A DNA stretch of 28,889 nt from JBBDWK01 sp040902885 (GCA_040902885.1 JBBDWK010000049.1:1-28889), one strand, 5' to 3'. Numbered from the stretch's first letter, positions 7,440 to 15,569 are shown. Numbers and translations are program-made. The notes: generated from the letters alone by a model not told the origin.

Positions 7440-8675
7440 ATGAAGCATTCATTCGGTATTTCACTGATTCTCGCGGCCATCGCGAGCGTCGCATCCGGCC
7501 AACAGTACGACCTGGTGCTCAAGGGCGGGCATGTAATCGACCCCGCGGGGCAGATCGATCGCGTGATGGACGTCGCCGTCAGCGGCAACAGGATCGCGCG
7601 AGTGGCGCAGGACATTCCGGCTTCGCAGGCGAAAAAGGCCATCGACGTGAAAGGGTTTTACATCACCCCCGGCCTGGTCGACCTCCATGCCCACGTATTC
7701 GGTTATTCCGGATCGTTATTCCCCGACAGCACTTCCCTGATCGCGGGAACCACGACGGTCGTGGATTGCGGCGGCGCCGGATGGCGCACCTTCGAGGAGT
7801 TCAAGAAGACGATTATCGACACCTCGGATACCAGGGTGCTGGCCTTCCTCAACATTGTCGGGCACGGCATGATCGGGTCGAAGTACGAAAACGACGTGGA
7901 GGACATGGACCCGGCGGCCACCGCGGCCAAGATCAAGCAGTACCCGGAGATTCTGGTGGGCATAAAGACGGCCCACTACTCGCGGCCCGGTTGGACGGCG
8001 CTCGAGCGCTCCGTGGAAGCGGGACGCCTCTCGAACACGCCCATCATCGTGGACAACAACATTCTCACTCCCATGGGCCGCAACACGCGGCAGAAGGTGC
8101 TGGAGATCATGCGCCCCGGCGACATGCACACCCATACCTACAACGACCGGCATCTCGAGCTGGTGGACCGGATCACGGGGAAGGTGAAGCCGTGGATGTG
8201 GGAGGCGCGCAAGCGCGGCGTGCTGTTCGACCTGGGCCACGGATCGGGAAGTTTTATGTGGCCCGTGGCGGCCGCCGCCATGAAGGGAGGCTTCCCCCCG
8301 GACACCATCAGCACGGACCTGCACTCCTCGAGCATCATGCTGCCCCAATCGGATATGCCGAACTGCATCTCCAAGATGATGCACCTCGGCATGACGCTCC
8401 AGGATGCCATTCTGCGCTCTACCGTGAGCCCCGCCAAGGCCATCAAGCGATTCCCGGAGCTGGGTACGCTGGGTGAAGGCCGCGTAGCCGATATAGCCGT
8501 GTTCGAACTGGAAAGCGGGGTCTTCGCTTTCAAAGATGCATGGCGAAAGAAGAACCTGGCGACCAAGCGTCTCCAGTGCATCATGACCGTGCGCGATGGA
8601 AAAGTGGTCTTCGATCAGAACGGCCTCGGCTATCCGCTTTGGAACACCGCGGGCGATTATGTGGTGATCCCATGA
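7440..8675 (+). CDS. Secreted metal-dependent amidohydrolase, COG3964-like (first of a tandem pair)
   Basis: A 411-residue amidohydrolase-superfamily protein with an export signal (MKHSFGISLILAAIASVASG, cut near SG-Q). It has the small beta-sandwich plus TIM-barrel arrangement: KGGHVIDPAG early, DLHAH with His83/His85, VGIKT with Lys176 (usually carboxylated), THTY with His232, the GHGSGSF segment, and STDLHSS with Asp293 as the catalytic Asp. At strand 5, where relatives have a metal-binding His (VHIG-like), this protein has VDNN (Asp205). COG3964 members include deacetylase-annotated proteins and acetyl-(R)-mandelate esterases; the substrate here is unknown. GGGAG lies 5 nt before the ATG. 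The stop overlaps the next gene's start (ATGA). Likely periplasmic or extracellular. Confidence 0.87.
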   Translation: MKHSFGISLILAAIASVASGQQYDLVLKGGHVIDPAGQIDRVMDVAVSGNRIARVAQDIPASQAKKAIDVKGFYITPGLVDLHAHVFGYSGSLFPDSTSLIAGTTTVVDCGGAGWRTFEEFKKTIIDTSDTRVLAFLNIVGHGMIGSKYENDVEDMDPAATAAKIKQYPEILVGIKTAHYSRPGWTALERSVEAGRLSNTPIIVDNNILTPMGRNTRQKVLEIMRPGDMHTHTYNDRHLELVDRITGKVKPWMWEARKRGVLFDLGHGSGSFMWPVAAAAMKGGFPPDTISTDLHSSSIMLPQSDMPNCISKMMHLGMTLQDAILRSTVSPAKAIKRFPELGTLGEGRVADIAVFELESGVFAFKDAWRKKNLATKRLQCIMTVRDGKVVFDQNGLGYPLWNTAGDYVVIP

Positions 8676-9886
8676 GAGTCCTGCTCCTGCTCCTCCTTCT
8701 CTCGCCGCTCGGCGCGCAGCCCGTTTACGATCTGCTGCTGAAGAACGGCAACGTCATCGATCCAGCCAACCGGCGGAACGGGCGCTTCGACATCGGGATT
8801 ATCGGCGACAAGATCGTCCGTGTGGCGCAGGGCATCCCCGCCGCGCACGCGCGCAGGACCGCGGATGTCAGCGACTATTACGTCACGCCCGGACTGATCG
8901 ACATTCACACGCATTTCGACGCGCAAGGGGCATCGCTCAACCTCCATCCCGACTTCCATGCGCTTTCAAACGGCGTCACCACGGCCGTGGATGCCGGCAG
9001 CTCGGGCTGGAAGAACTTCGAGAACTTCAAGAAAGAGGTGATCGACCGGGCCGATGTGCGGCTGCTCGCGTTCGTGAACATCGTTGGCGCGGGCATGTAC
9101 GGCCGCGAGGTTGAGGACGACGTGGGGCAAATGGACCCCGAAGGCGCCGCGCGCATGGTGAAGAAGTATCCCCAAATTATCGTGGGTATCAAGACCGCGC
9201 ACTTCCAGCCGCCGAACTGGGAGGCCGTGGACCGTGCCGTGAAGGCCGCCGAGCTGAGCGATTCGGTAGTGATGGTGGACTTTCATCCGAAGCCCGGCCG
9301 CGAATACCCGGAGCTGATCCTGAAGCACATGCGCCCGGGCGACATCCATACGCACTTCTACGGACGGCTGATTCCGCAGCTCGACGCGAACAAGAAGGTG
9401 ACGCCGTGGATGTGGGAGGCGCGCAAGCGCGGCGTGCTCTTCGACGTCGGGCACGGCTCGGGCAGCTTTTGGTTCCGCATCGCGGTTCCGGCTATCCAGC
9501 AGGGTTTTCTTCCGGACACGATCTCGACCGACATTCACAAGAACAGCATCATGCTGCCGCGCGCCACTCTGATCAACGTCATGTCGAAGCTGCTGAACAT
9601 CGGCATGACGCTCGAGCAGGTCATCGAGCGCAGCACGGTGAATCCGGCCAAGGCCATCCGGCGCGCGGATCTCGGCACGCTGAGCGAAGGGTTGATCGCG
9701 GATATCGCCGTCATCGAGATGCAGCGCGGCAAGTTCGCGTTTCTCGACTCGGGGCGCGGGAAGCTGATTGGCGACCGCAAGCTGCGAGCCGTGCTCACGG
9801 TGCGGGACGGCAGAGTGGTGTGGGACAGCGAAGGTCTGAGCCTTACCGAGTGGACCAACGCCGGGCCGTACAGCAATTACAAGTAG
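8672..9886 (+). CDS. Secreted metal-dependent amidohydrolase, COG3964-like (second of a tandem pair)
   Basis: A 404-residue paralogue of the gene before it, with similar sequence throughout (shared blocks such as MWEARKRGVLFD, GHGSGSF and NPAKAI or SPAKAI). The signal peptide is MRVLLLLLLLSPLGA-Q. Ligands are His79/His81 in DIHTH, Lys174 in VGIKTAHF, His228 in THFY and Asp287 in STDIHK. As in the first copy, the strand-5 His is replaced by Asp (VDFHP, Asp203), although a His follows two residues later. I chose ATG 8672, which overlaps the previous stop by 4 nt, because it gives the signal peptide; the frame is open further upstream inside the preceding gene. The overlap indicates coupled translation. 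Tandem duplication with moderate divergence suggests related but distinct substrates. Confidence 0.87.
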   Translation: MRVLLLLLLLSPLGAQPVYDLLLKNGNVIDPANRRNGRFDIGIIGDKIVRVAQGIPAAHARRTADVSDYYVTPGLIDIHTHFDAQGASLNLHPDFHALSNGVTTAVDAGSSGWKNFENFKKEVIDRADVRLLAFVNIVGAGMYGREVEDDVGQMDPEGAARMVKKYPQIIVGIKTAHFQPPNWEAVDRAVKAAELSDSVVMVDFHPKPGREYPELILKHMRPGDIHTHFYGRLIPQLDANKKVTPWMWEARKRGVLFDVGHGSGSFWFRIAVPAIQQGFLPDTISTDIHKNSIMLPRATLINVMSKLLNIGMTLEQVIERSTVNPAKAIRRADLGTLSEGLIADIAVIEMQRGKFAFLDSGRGKLIGDRKLRAVLTVRDGRVVWDSEGLSLTEWTNAGPYSNYK

Positions 9887-9895
9887 CGGTTCGCT

Positions 9896-10543
9896 TTACC
9901 TGTGGCTCCGGCGGTTGGGCGCGAGAATCTCGCCCCAGATGACCTGATAGGCTTCGATCTCGTCGTCCAGATTGCGGCCGGCCCGTACGAAAACCCGCAG
10001 ATTGCGCTGCAAATCGGAAATCTCCACCTGCAGGCCGCTTTCCAGGAAACGCGTGTCCGGGCGCAGAAGGATCACCTTCTCGCCGTCGATGCGCGTGCGC
10101 AGCAGCAGGCTCTCCGAGGAGAGTCCCACAACTATGCCGGTGAAAGTCAGATTGCCGCGCGGGACAATGTGCTCGGTCGGGCTGCGGTAGTAACGATACT
10201 TGCCCGGAGCGAGCGGGGGGCGGCGCGCTGCGTTCCTCTCCACCACGTGGACCATGCGGGCATACCGCAAGCCGGGAGCGGCGCCGCGGTCCGAAACGAT
10301 CTCCACCTTGTCCGCCTTGCGGAGGCCGCGCATGGTGATGCGGTGCTTCTCGCGTTCCACGTAGGTGCGGCTGTCGAATGTAAAGGTGAAGACTTTGCCG
10401 TCCTCGGAGCGGATGCTCAATTCACCGGAGCTTTCCGTGGCATCCCACACGGTCAGCTCGCCGCGCACCAGACCGATCGGCGCGAGCGTTTGTGCCGAAA
10501 GGCCCAGCGCGCAGGATAGTAGAAGAAGGCCGCAATTGCGCAA
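9896..10543 (-). CDS. Secreted hypothetical protein with two DUF5666-like beta segments
   Basis: A 215-residue protein starting with TTG 10543, supported by AGGGGG 7 nt upstream and a clear signal peptide (MRNCGLLLLSCALGLSA-Q). The mature part appears to hold two related small beta-barrel-like units: GELTVWD through DKVEIVSD (about 28-84), and GNLTFTGIVVGLSSESLLLRT through NLRVFVRAG (about 130-200). Each has the pattern of a short strand pair, a threshold-like D(S/T)RT or DTRF, then VEI. This resembles DUF5666-type OB-fold proteins; the match is by pattern only and the role is unknown. It converges on the second amidohydrolase with 9 nt between stops. Confidence 0.7.
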   Translation of the reverse strand: MRNCGLLLLSCALGLSAQTLAPIGLVRGELTVWDATESSGELSIRSEDGKVFTFTFDSRTYVEREKHRITMRGLRKADKVEIVSDRGAAPGLRYARMVHVVERNAARRPPLAPGKYRYYRSPTEHIVPRGNLTFTGIVVGLSSESLLLRTRIDGEKVILLRPDTRFLESGLQVEISDLQRNLRVFVRAGRNLDDEIEAYQVIWGEILAPNRRSHR

Positions 10544-10604
10544 GGACGAACCCCCTGACGTGAATCACAGTAGCACTTCAGTCGCCGATTCCCAAGGGGC
10601 CAAC

Positions 10605-11612
10605 CTACCGCGAGGGCAGCTTTCCGCGTTCCGCGCTCCAGAGAATCTTCAGGTTGGGGCGCTCCTGCCGCAGTTTGGCGATTCCATCCGCGGTTACTTC
10701 CGTATCGGTGAGATCCACTTCCTTCAGGCTGCTTATCGCGATGAGTGCGGGCACCGCCTCGTCGGTCACACGCGGCGCCAGCCACAACTGAAGGCGCTCC
10801 AGCTTGGGGAGGCCCGCGAGATTCTGAAGTCCCTTGCCGGTTACCTGCGTGCGGCCGAGGTCGAGCGCCCGCAGTTCCTTCAGGGCAGTAAGCTTGGCGA
10901 CGCCAATGTCGGTGATCTTGGTCCCCCATAGCCCCAGCTCCTGAAGATTGCCGACCGAGAGAACGTGATCCAAACCCCGGTCGGTGAGCGTGCAGGACCA
11001 CAGGCCGGAGTCGGTGCGTTGCGAGCCGCCGAGATCCAGAACCGTCAACTGCGGCATCAGCTTGAGGAAGCTCATTCCGGCGTCCGTAAGCTTGTTGCCC
11101 CCAATGGTCAGCTCGCTGAGGTTGGTGAGCGAGGTCAGGTAGTCCAAACCATTGTTGGTCACCTCGCCGTAGCCAACGTCCAAAGATGTAACCGTCGTCA
11201 GATGCGAGATGTGCTCCAGGCCGCTGTCGTTGACCTTGGTGCCGCGAACATTCAGCTTCTTCAGCTTCTTCCAAGCCCGCAGATGAGCCAGTCCGGCATC
11301 CGTGACCAGCTCCGCGTAGTACAGATTGAGATCGGTAACGTTCTCCAGCGCCTTGAGCCGCTCGAGTCCCAGGTCGGTCACGCGCGTGAGCGAAAGGTCG
11401 AGCGTGGAAAGAAGCGGCATGCGCGCGAGTGCGGCCAGGTCGGTGTCGGTGATCCAGGAGGCGCGCAAATTCGCGGCGGTCACGCGTCCTTGACCATCCT
11501 GCTTCGATTGGCCACCCTGTGCCGCGACCCATTGCGCGGCATCCCCGTCGCGCCATTCCGCGGCATACCCGTTCATCGCGAGCAGCAGCAGCGCCGCTGT
11601 AGGTATTCGCAT
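10605..11612 (-). CDS. Secreted leucine-rich-repeat protein (single module)
   Basis: A 335-residue protein with signal peptide MRIPTAALLLLAMNGYA-A. A short cap follows (AAQWVAAQGG with Trp28, then VTAANLRASWITD), and about eleven LRRs of 23-25 residues with the pattern TDxGLxxLxxLxxLxxLxLxxT. It ends in an LKILWSAERG cap. Such repeats form solenoids for protein or ligand binding; they are common in planctomycete and acidobacterial secretomes. One stretch (SQRTDSGLWSCTLTDRG) breaks the repeat spacing. A GGAGAGGA ribosome-binding site lies inside the last codons of the upstream LRR gene, 3 nt of spacing separates the two genes, and they are very probably one operon. The partner bound is unknown. 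Confidence 0.85.
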   Translation of the reverse strand: MRIPTAALLLLAMNGYAAEWRDGDAAQWVAAQGGQSKQDGQGRVTAANLRASWITDTDLAALARMPLLSTLDLSLTRVTDLGLERLKALENVTDLNLYYAELVTDAGLAHLRAWKKLKKLNVRGTKVNDSGLEHISHLTTVTSLDVGYGEVTNNGLDYLTSLTNLSELTIGGNKLTDAGMSFLKLMPQLTVLDLGGSQRTDSGLWSCTLTDRGLDHVLSVGNLQELGLWGTKITDIGVAKLTALKELRALDLGRTQVTGKGLQNLAGLPKLERLQLWLAPRVTDEAVPALIAISSLKEVDLTDTEVTADGIAKLRQERPNLKILWSAERGKLPSR

Positions 11613-11615
11613 GGA

Positions 11616-13550
11616 TTAGCTTCCTCTCCGGTTGGGCAGGCTCGAATCGCGGTCCCACACGATGCGGCAAGCGGGCAGCATCGAGGTGACGGCGGCATGG
11701 CCTTTCTCGGTAACCAGCGTGTGATACAGGTTCAGCAGCTTCAGTTCCGGAAAGGCCTGAAACTGCGGGAGGCCTTCATCGGTGATGGTGGCGCTGTCCA
11801 GGCGAAGCTCGGTCAGCCGTGAAAGCTGCTGGAGATGCACCAGGCCTTTTTCCGTGACCGAGGTGTAGTCGAGATTCAGGCGCTCCAGATTCCGCAGCTT
11901 CCCGATGGACTCGAGGCCGGCATCGCCGACGCGCGTCTTGACCGCGCTGAACTCCTGAAGATTCGCGAGGCTTTCCAGATGCTTCAGGCCCGCATCCGTG
12001 AACAGGTTATAGCTCAACGAAAGCTCGGTCAACGTGGAAAGGCCGGCAAGGTGCGCAATCCCCGCGTCACCGATGTCGGTGCCGGCCAGATCCAAAGCCT
12101 TCAGCTTCGGGAGCCCCTTCAGATGGGCGATGCTCTCGTCGTTGACGTCGGAATAACTGAGCGTGAGGCGCTCCAGGTTTTCAAGCATCGCGATCTGCCG
12201 CATGCCCTCGTCGCCCAGCGCCGTCCCGGAAAGACTCAGATCGGAGACGCTTTTCAGTCCGCCCAGTTCCGTGCCGCGTACCAGCGTGTAATTGAGACTC
12301 AGCTTGTGGAGGTTCTTCAGCGCAGCCAGGTCCTTCAGGCCGTTGTCGGAAACTGTGGTGTGGTTCAGATTGAGCTCGGTGAGGGTAGAAATGCTGGCGA
12401 GATGGCGGATGCCGACGTCGCCCGCCTCGGTGGCCCCCAGATCGAGCTTCTCGAGATGGGGCAGGGTAGCCAGCTTGGCAAGCTGCGCGTCGGTGACGCC
12501 GGTGGCCGTCAAGGAGATGGCCTTGATCTCTCCCTTCGCCATATCGACCTTGCCGCCGATGCTGCGCACCCACTCGTCAATGCCGCCGGTCACGGGCGGC
12601 GGCGCGGGCCGCTGCACGGACGAATCAAGAAAGGCTACGCGGCAGTCCGCGAGCACGGCGCTCAGCGAGTCGACGCCCGCGCGCGTCGCGCTCGTATAAC
12701 GCAGGTCGAGCGCCACCAGCTTCTTCATCGCTTTGAGCTTTTCAAGACCGGCGTTGGTGATGCGCGTCCGGTACAGGTTTAACTCCTCGAGGTCATGCAT
12801 CCCCGCGAGGTGATCCAGGCCGCCGTCGCTGACGTCCGCCCCCAGCAGGTTCAGCTTGCGGAGCTTGGTGAGGCCGGCGAGATGAACCAGGCCGGCATCG
12901 CTCACCCGTGCGCCGTACAGGTTCAGCTCGGTAAGCTCCTTCAGGCCGGCGATGTGTTTCAAGCCCTCGTCGGTGACGAATGTGTCTTTCAGGTAGAGCT
13001 TGGCAAGCTGCTTCATGCCCGCGAGCGCCGGCATGCCCTCGTCGTTGAACGGCGTGTAGCTCAGGTCCAGAAATCGCAGATTCACGTAGGGCGAGAGGCT
13101 CGTGCCCTTGACCCTGGTTTGGGCGAGCCGCAGCTCCTTCAGATTGGTCAGGCCGGCGATGTGCGCCAGCCCCTTGTCCTGGACGTTGATATTGGTCAGG
13201 AAGTGCAGGCTGAAGTGCAGCTTTTCCAGGCCGGTGAGTCCCGCGATCTCTTTGAAAGACTCGTTGGCGTCGAGGTTGCTGCCGGCTCCCGGGTTCCACA
13301 TGGTGCCAGGGAGAAAGAGGTCCTTGAGATGGGTAAGCCCGGAGAGCCGCTTCAACTCCGTCGGATCGGAAAGCGTCCCCACCAGATTCACTCCCGCGAT
13401 ATGCCCGTTCTCGATCCGAACGCTGCCGCCGATGCGCGCGACCCAATCCGCCATCTGCTGCTCCTCTGGCGGCAGCGCCTGACAGAGAGCAACCTGGGGC
13501 ATCAAAACCAGAAACAGGATTGCGGGCAATCGTGTTATATTGTGGACCAT
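11616..13550 (-). CDS. Secreted leucine-rich-repeat protein with two tandem cap-plus-LRR modules
   Basis: A 644-residue protein. I chose ATG 13550 because it gives a signal peptide (MVHNITRLPAILFLVLMPQVALC-Q); the frame is open upstream through nuoA and an ATG at 13577 is an alternative. Module 1 (about 33-315) begins MADWVARIGG with Trp36, carries about nine LRRs and ends LADCRVAFLDSS. Module 2 (about 322-640) begins DEWVRSIGGKVD with Trp327, carries about eleven LRRs and ends LPACRIVWDRDSS. The downstream LRR gene has the same cap once, so three copies of one module sit in tandem. The start codon overlaps that of nuoA on the other strand (CATG). No enzymatic motif is visible; a binding or scaffold role outside the cytoplasm is inferred. 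Confidence 0.85.
   Translation of the reverse strand: MVHNITRLPAILFLVLMPQVALCQALPPEEQQMADWVARIGGSVRIENGHIAGVNLVGTLSDPTELKRLSGLTHLKDLFLPGTMWNPGAGSNLDANESFKEIAGLTGLEKLHFSLHFLTNINVQDKGLAHIAGLTNLKELRLAQTRVKGTSLSPYVNLRFLDLSYTPFNDEGMPALAGMKQLAKLYLKDTFVTDEGLKHIAGLKELTELNLYGARVSDAGLVHLAGLTKLRKLNLLGADVSDGGLDHLAGMHDLEELNLYRTRITNAGLEKLKAMKKLVALDLRYTSATRAGVDSLSAVLADCRVAFLDSSVQRPAPPPVTGGIDEWVRSIGGKVDMAKGEIKAISLTATGVTDAQLAKLATLPHLEKLDLGATEAGDVGIRHLASISTLTELNLNHTTVSDNGLKDLAALKNLHKLSLNYTLVRGTELGGLKSVSDLSLSGTALGDEGMRQIAMLENLERLTLSYSDVNDESIAHLKGLPKLKALDLAGTDIGDAGIAHLAGLSTLTELSLSYNLFTDAGLKHLESLANLQEFSAVKTRVGDAGLESIGKLRNLERLNLDYTSVTEKGLVHLQQLSRLTELRLDSATITDEGLPQFQAFPELKLLNLYHTLVTEKGHAAVTSMLPACRIVWDRDSSLPNRRGS
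13536..13541 (+). promoter_or_regulatory. Candidate -10 element for a leaderless nuoA transcript
   Basis: TATATT ends 7 nt before the nuoA ATG, which lacks any Shine-Dalgarno sequence. The spacing is like that seen upstream of larB. The -35 region (AACAGG) is poor. Confidence 0.3.
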
Positions 13551-13905
13551 GCCGAGCGGATACCTGCCGATTTTCATCTTTCTCGCCATAGCGATTCTCT
13601 TCCCGGTTGTCACCATCATTGTAGCGAAGCTGATCCGTCCGTCGGCGCCCTTTCTCACCAAGCTCGAAGCCTACGAATGCGGCATCCGGGCCGCGGCCAA
13701 TTCTCGCGGGCGCTATACTGTGCGCTTTTATATTATCGCCATCCTGTTCGTGATCTTCGACGTGGAAACCATCTTCCTGTTTCCCTGGGCGGTAAAGTAT
13801 CGGGTTCTGGGCTGGTTCGGCGTGGTCGAGGTCATGGTGTTCCTGGCCATCCTTGTGGTGGGTTACGTGTGGGCCTGGAAGAAGGGCGCTCTCGAGTGGG
13901 TCTGA
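13549..13905 (+). CDS. nuoA: NADH-quinone oxidoreductase subunit A
   Basis: A 118-residue membrane protein, the usual NuoA length. It has three transmembrane helices (about 5-28, 58-80, 88-110), the conserved loop KLEAYECGI at 36-44, and the second-helix motif FYIIAILFVIFDVETIFLFPW with the acidic FDVE pair. NuoA is part of the membrane arm of complex I near the quinone site. ATG 13549 is preferred; an in-frame TTG three codons upstream is possible. The rest of the nuo genes do not follow: the next gene is a MaoC-type hydratase 22 nt downstream. So this copy is either split from its operon or an extra paralogue. It is divergent from the LRR operon with overlapping start codons. Confidence 0.92.
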   Translation: MPSGYLPIFIFLAIAILFPVVTIIVAKLIRPSAPFLTKLEAYECGIRAAANSRGRYTVRFYIIAILFVIFDVETIFLFPWAVKYRVLGWFGVVEVMVFLAILVVGYVWAWKKGALEWV

Positions 13906-13927
13906 GGCGGCGATCCGGGTTGCCCGC

Positions 13928-14377
13928 TTGAGCCTCTATTTTGAAGAGTTCGTTCTGGACCGCCTTCTGGAGACCCGCGGGCGGACGATTACCGAATCCG
14001 ACGTGGTAAGTTTCGCTGGGCTCTCCGGCGATTTCATCGAGTTGCACACCAACGACGAGTACGCGAAGACGACGCCCTTCGGCCAGCGTATCGCTCACGG
14101 GGCATTGATCTTCAGCGTCTCCATCGGGCTGATGACGCAGATGAACCTGGTCACCGAAACGGTGCTGGCATTTTACGGCGTGGACAAAATGCGCTTCACC
14201 AAGCCCGTGTTCATCGGGGATACCGTGCGCGTCGCCAAGCGCGTTATCGAAACCAGGGAGATGGGCCACTCGCGCGGCCTGATCACGTTTGACAGCAAGG
14301 TGCTAAACCAGCATGGAGAGACCGTGCTGGCTTATCAGGACAAACTGCTGGTAAAGAGGAGACCAAGTGAGACGTAG
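13928..14377 (+). CDS. MaoC-like (R)-specific enoyl hydratase / hot-dog-fold protein
   Basis: A 149-residue single hot-dog domain. The hydratase-2 signature FAGLSGDFIELHTNDEYAK gives the catalytic Asp35 and His40, followed by FGQRIAHGAL. This is the MaoC/PhaJ pattern; such enzymes hydrate trans-2-enoyl thioesters to (R)-3-hydroxyacyl forms, although many family members act on other CoA thioesters. I chose TTG 13928 since no ATG or GTG lies closer to the conserved start and the upstream frame reads through the end of nuoA. No strong ribosome-binding site is visible. Its last 11 bases overlap the next gene, whose GAGGAG lies inside this one, pointing to coupling with the Tat-exported protein. 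Confidence 0.85.
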   Translation: MSLYFEEFVLDRLLETRGRTITESDVVSFAGLSGDFIELHTNDEYAKTTPFGQRIAHGALIFSVSIGLMTQMNLVTETVLAFYGVDKMRFTKPVFIGDTVRVAKRVIETREMGHSRGLITFDSKVLNQHGETVLAYQDKLLVKRRPSET

Positions 14378-15569
14378 AGAATTCGTGCAGCTGGCTGCGC
14401 TCGCGGCCGCTCCAGCCGCGGCTGCGGACCGCAAGAAGATCGCGGCGCTTTCCACCACCTATCACGTCCGGTCGCATACGGACAACTTCGTCACCCGCTT
14501 TCTGGAAGGCTACTGGATCAACGAGAAGTACCATCAACCGCAGTGCGACATCGTGTCGCTCTACATGGACCAGATTCATCCCGCGGATATCGGGCAGAGG
14601 CTTTCGGCGGCGTATGGATTTCCCGTTAAGAAGAGCATCGCCGAAGCGCTGACTCTTGGCGGCCCGAAGCTGGCAGTGGACGGGGTGCTGCTGGTCGCCG
14701 AGCATGGGAGGTACCCGACCAACGAGAAGAACCAGCATCTTTATCCGCGGTACAAATTTTTCGAGCAGGTGACCGACGTTTTCCGGAAGTCCGGCCGGTC
14801 GGTTCCGGTCTTCGTGGATAAACATCTTTCCTACGACTGGGGCGAAGCCAAGAAGATGTACGACCTCTCGAAGGAGCTCAAATTTCCGCTGATGGCTGGC
14901 TCGTCGGTCTCGGTGACCTTCCGGCGGCCGGAACTGGATTTTCCGCTGGGCGTGGAGTTCGCGGACGCGCTGATGGTGGGCGGGGGCTGGACGGGCGACG
15001 GCGGCATCTTCCACGATCTGGAGACGCTGCAATGCTTCGTGGAGCGGCGCAAGGGCGGAGAGACGGGAGTGCGCGCGGTGCAGCAACTGGAAGGCGAAGC
15101 GGTGTGGAAGGCGGCCGAAAGCGGCAAGTGGTCGAAGGACTTGTTGCGCGCGGCGCTGGCCCGCGGCCGGAAGGTAAAACCCGGCAGGCCGGAGGACGAA
15201 AAGCGCCCGGTGCTGTGCCTGATCGAGTACAACGACGGCTTTCGGGCCGCAATCGTGAAGCTGGGTTCCCTGGTGTCGGAGTACCTGGTGGCTTTCCGCG
15301 TGAAAGGCCGGCCGGAGACCGACAGCGCCCTGTGCTACATCCCCACGGAGAACTCGAACAACTTCAGCCCGCTGGTGGACGCCATCGCCCACATGTTTGA
15401 AACCGGCAAGTTGCGGTATCCGGTGGAACGGACGCTGCTGACCACGGGCACGCTGAGCTACCTGATGGAGTCGGCCTATCAGGACCATAAGCGGCTGGAA
15501 ACGCCCATGCTGAACGTTCGTTACCAGGCGCCGGAGCAGTCGTACTTTGCGCGCGGGGTGGGGAGTTAA
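14367..15569 (+). CDS. Tat-exported protein of unknown function, possibly a degenerate Gfo/Idh-like fold
   Basis: A 400-residue protein starting at GTG 14367, with GAGGAG 6 nt upstream. The N-terminus RRREFVQLAALAAAPAAAA fits a twin-arginine signal peptide. I do not recognise a named family with certainty. The segment SVPVFVDKHLSYDWGEAKKM (145-164) followed by FPLMAGSSVSVTFRRP resembles the Gfo/Idh/MocA pattern (KPVFVEKPLA, then MxxSS), with Asp151-Lys152 in place of EK and His153 for Pro. The N-terminus (KKIAALSTTYHVRSHTDNF) lacks the GxGxxG nucleotide loop, so NAD binding is doubtful. It lies between a MaoC-like gene and a GH88 gene, and Tat export suggests a cofactor- or pre-folded envelope protein in carbohydrate use. 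That role is inference. Confidence 0.65.
   Translation: MRRREFVQLAALAAAPAAAADRKKIAALSTTYHVRSHTDNFVTRFLEGYWINEKYHQPQCDIVSLYMDQIHPADIGQRLSAAYGFPVKKSIAEALTLGGPKLAVDGVLLVAEHGRYPTNEKNQHLYPRYKFFEQVTDVFRKSGRSVPVFVDKHLSYDWGEAKKMYDLSKELKFPLMAGSSVSVTFRRPELDFPLGVEFADALMVGGGWTGDGGIFHDLETLQCFVERRKGGETGVRAVQQLEGEAVWKAAESGKWSKDLLRAALARGRKVKPGRPEDEKRPVLCLIEYNDGFRAAIVKLGSLVSEYLVAFRVKGRPETDSALCYIPTENSNNFSPLVDAIAHMFETGKLRYPVERTLLTTGTLSYLMESAYQDHKRLETPMLNVRYQAPEQSYFARGVGS

Noticed and set aside
10605..13550. Regular approximately 72-nt periodicity resembling a tandem DNA repeat or CRISPR array
   Set aside because: The periodicity is the 24-residue LRR coding period; units diverge in DNA and there are no identical repeats with unique spacers.
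12795..13931. Plus-strand open frame of 378 codons across the LRR gene and nuoA
   Set aside because: Its apparent repeats (VQ-LGK-LL) are the antisense image of the LRR repeats and it runs out of frame through nuoA.
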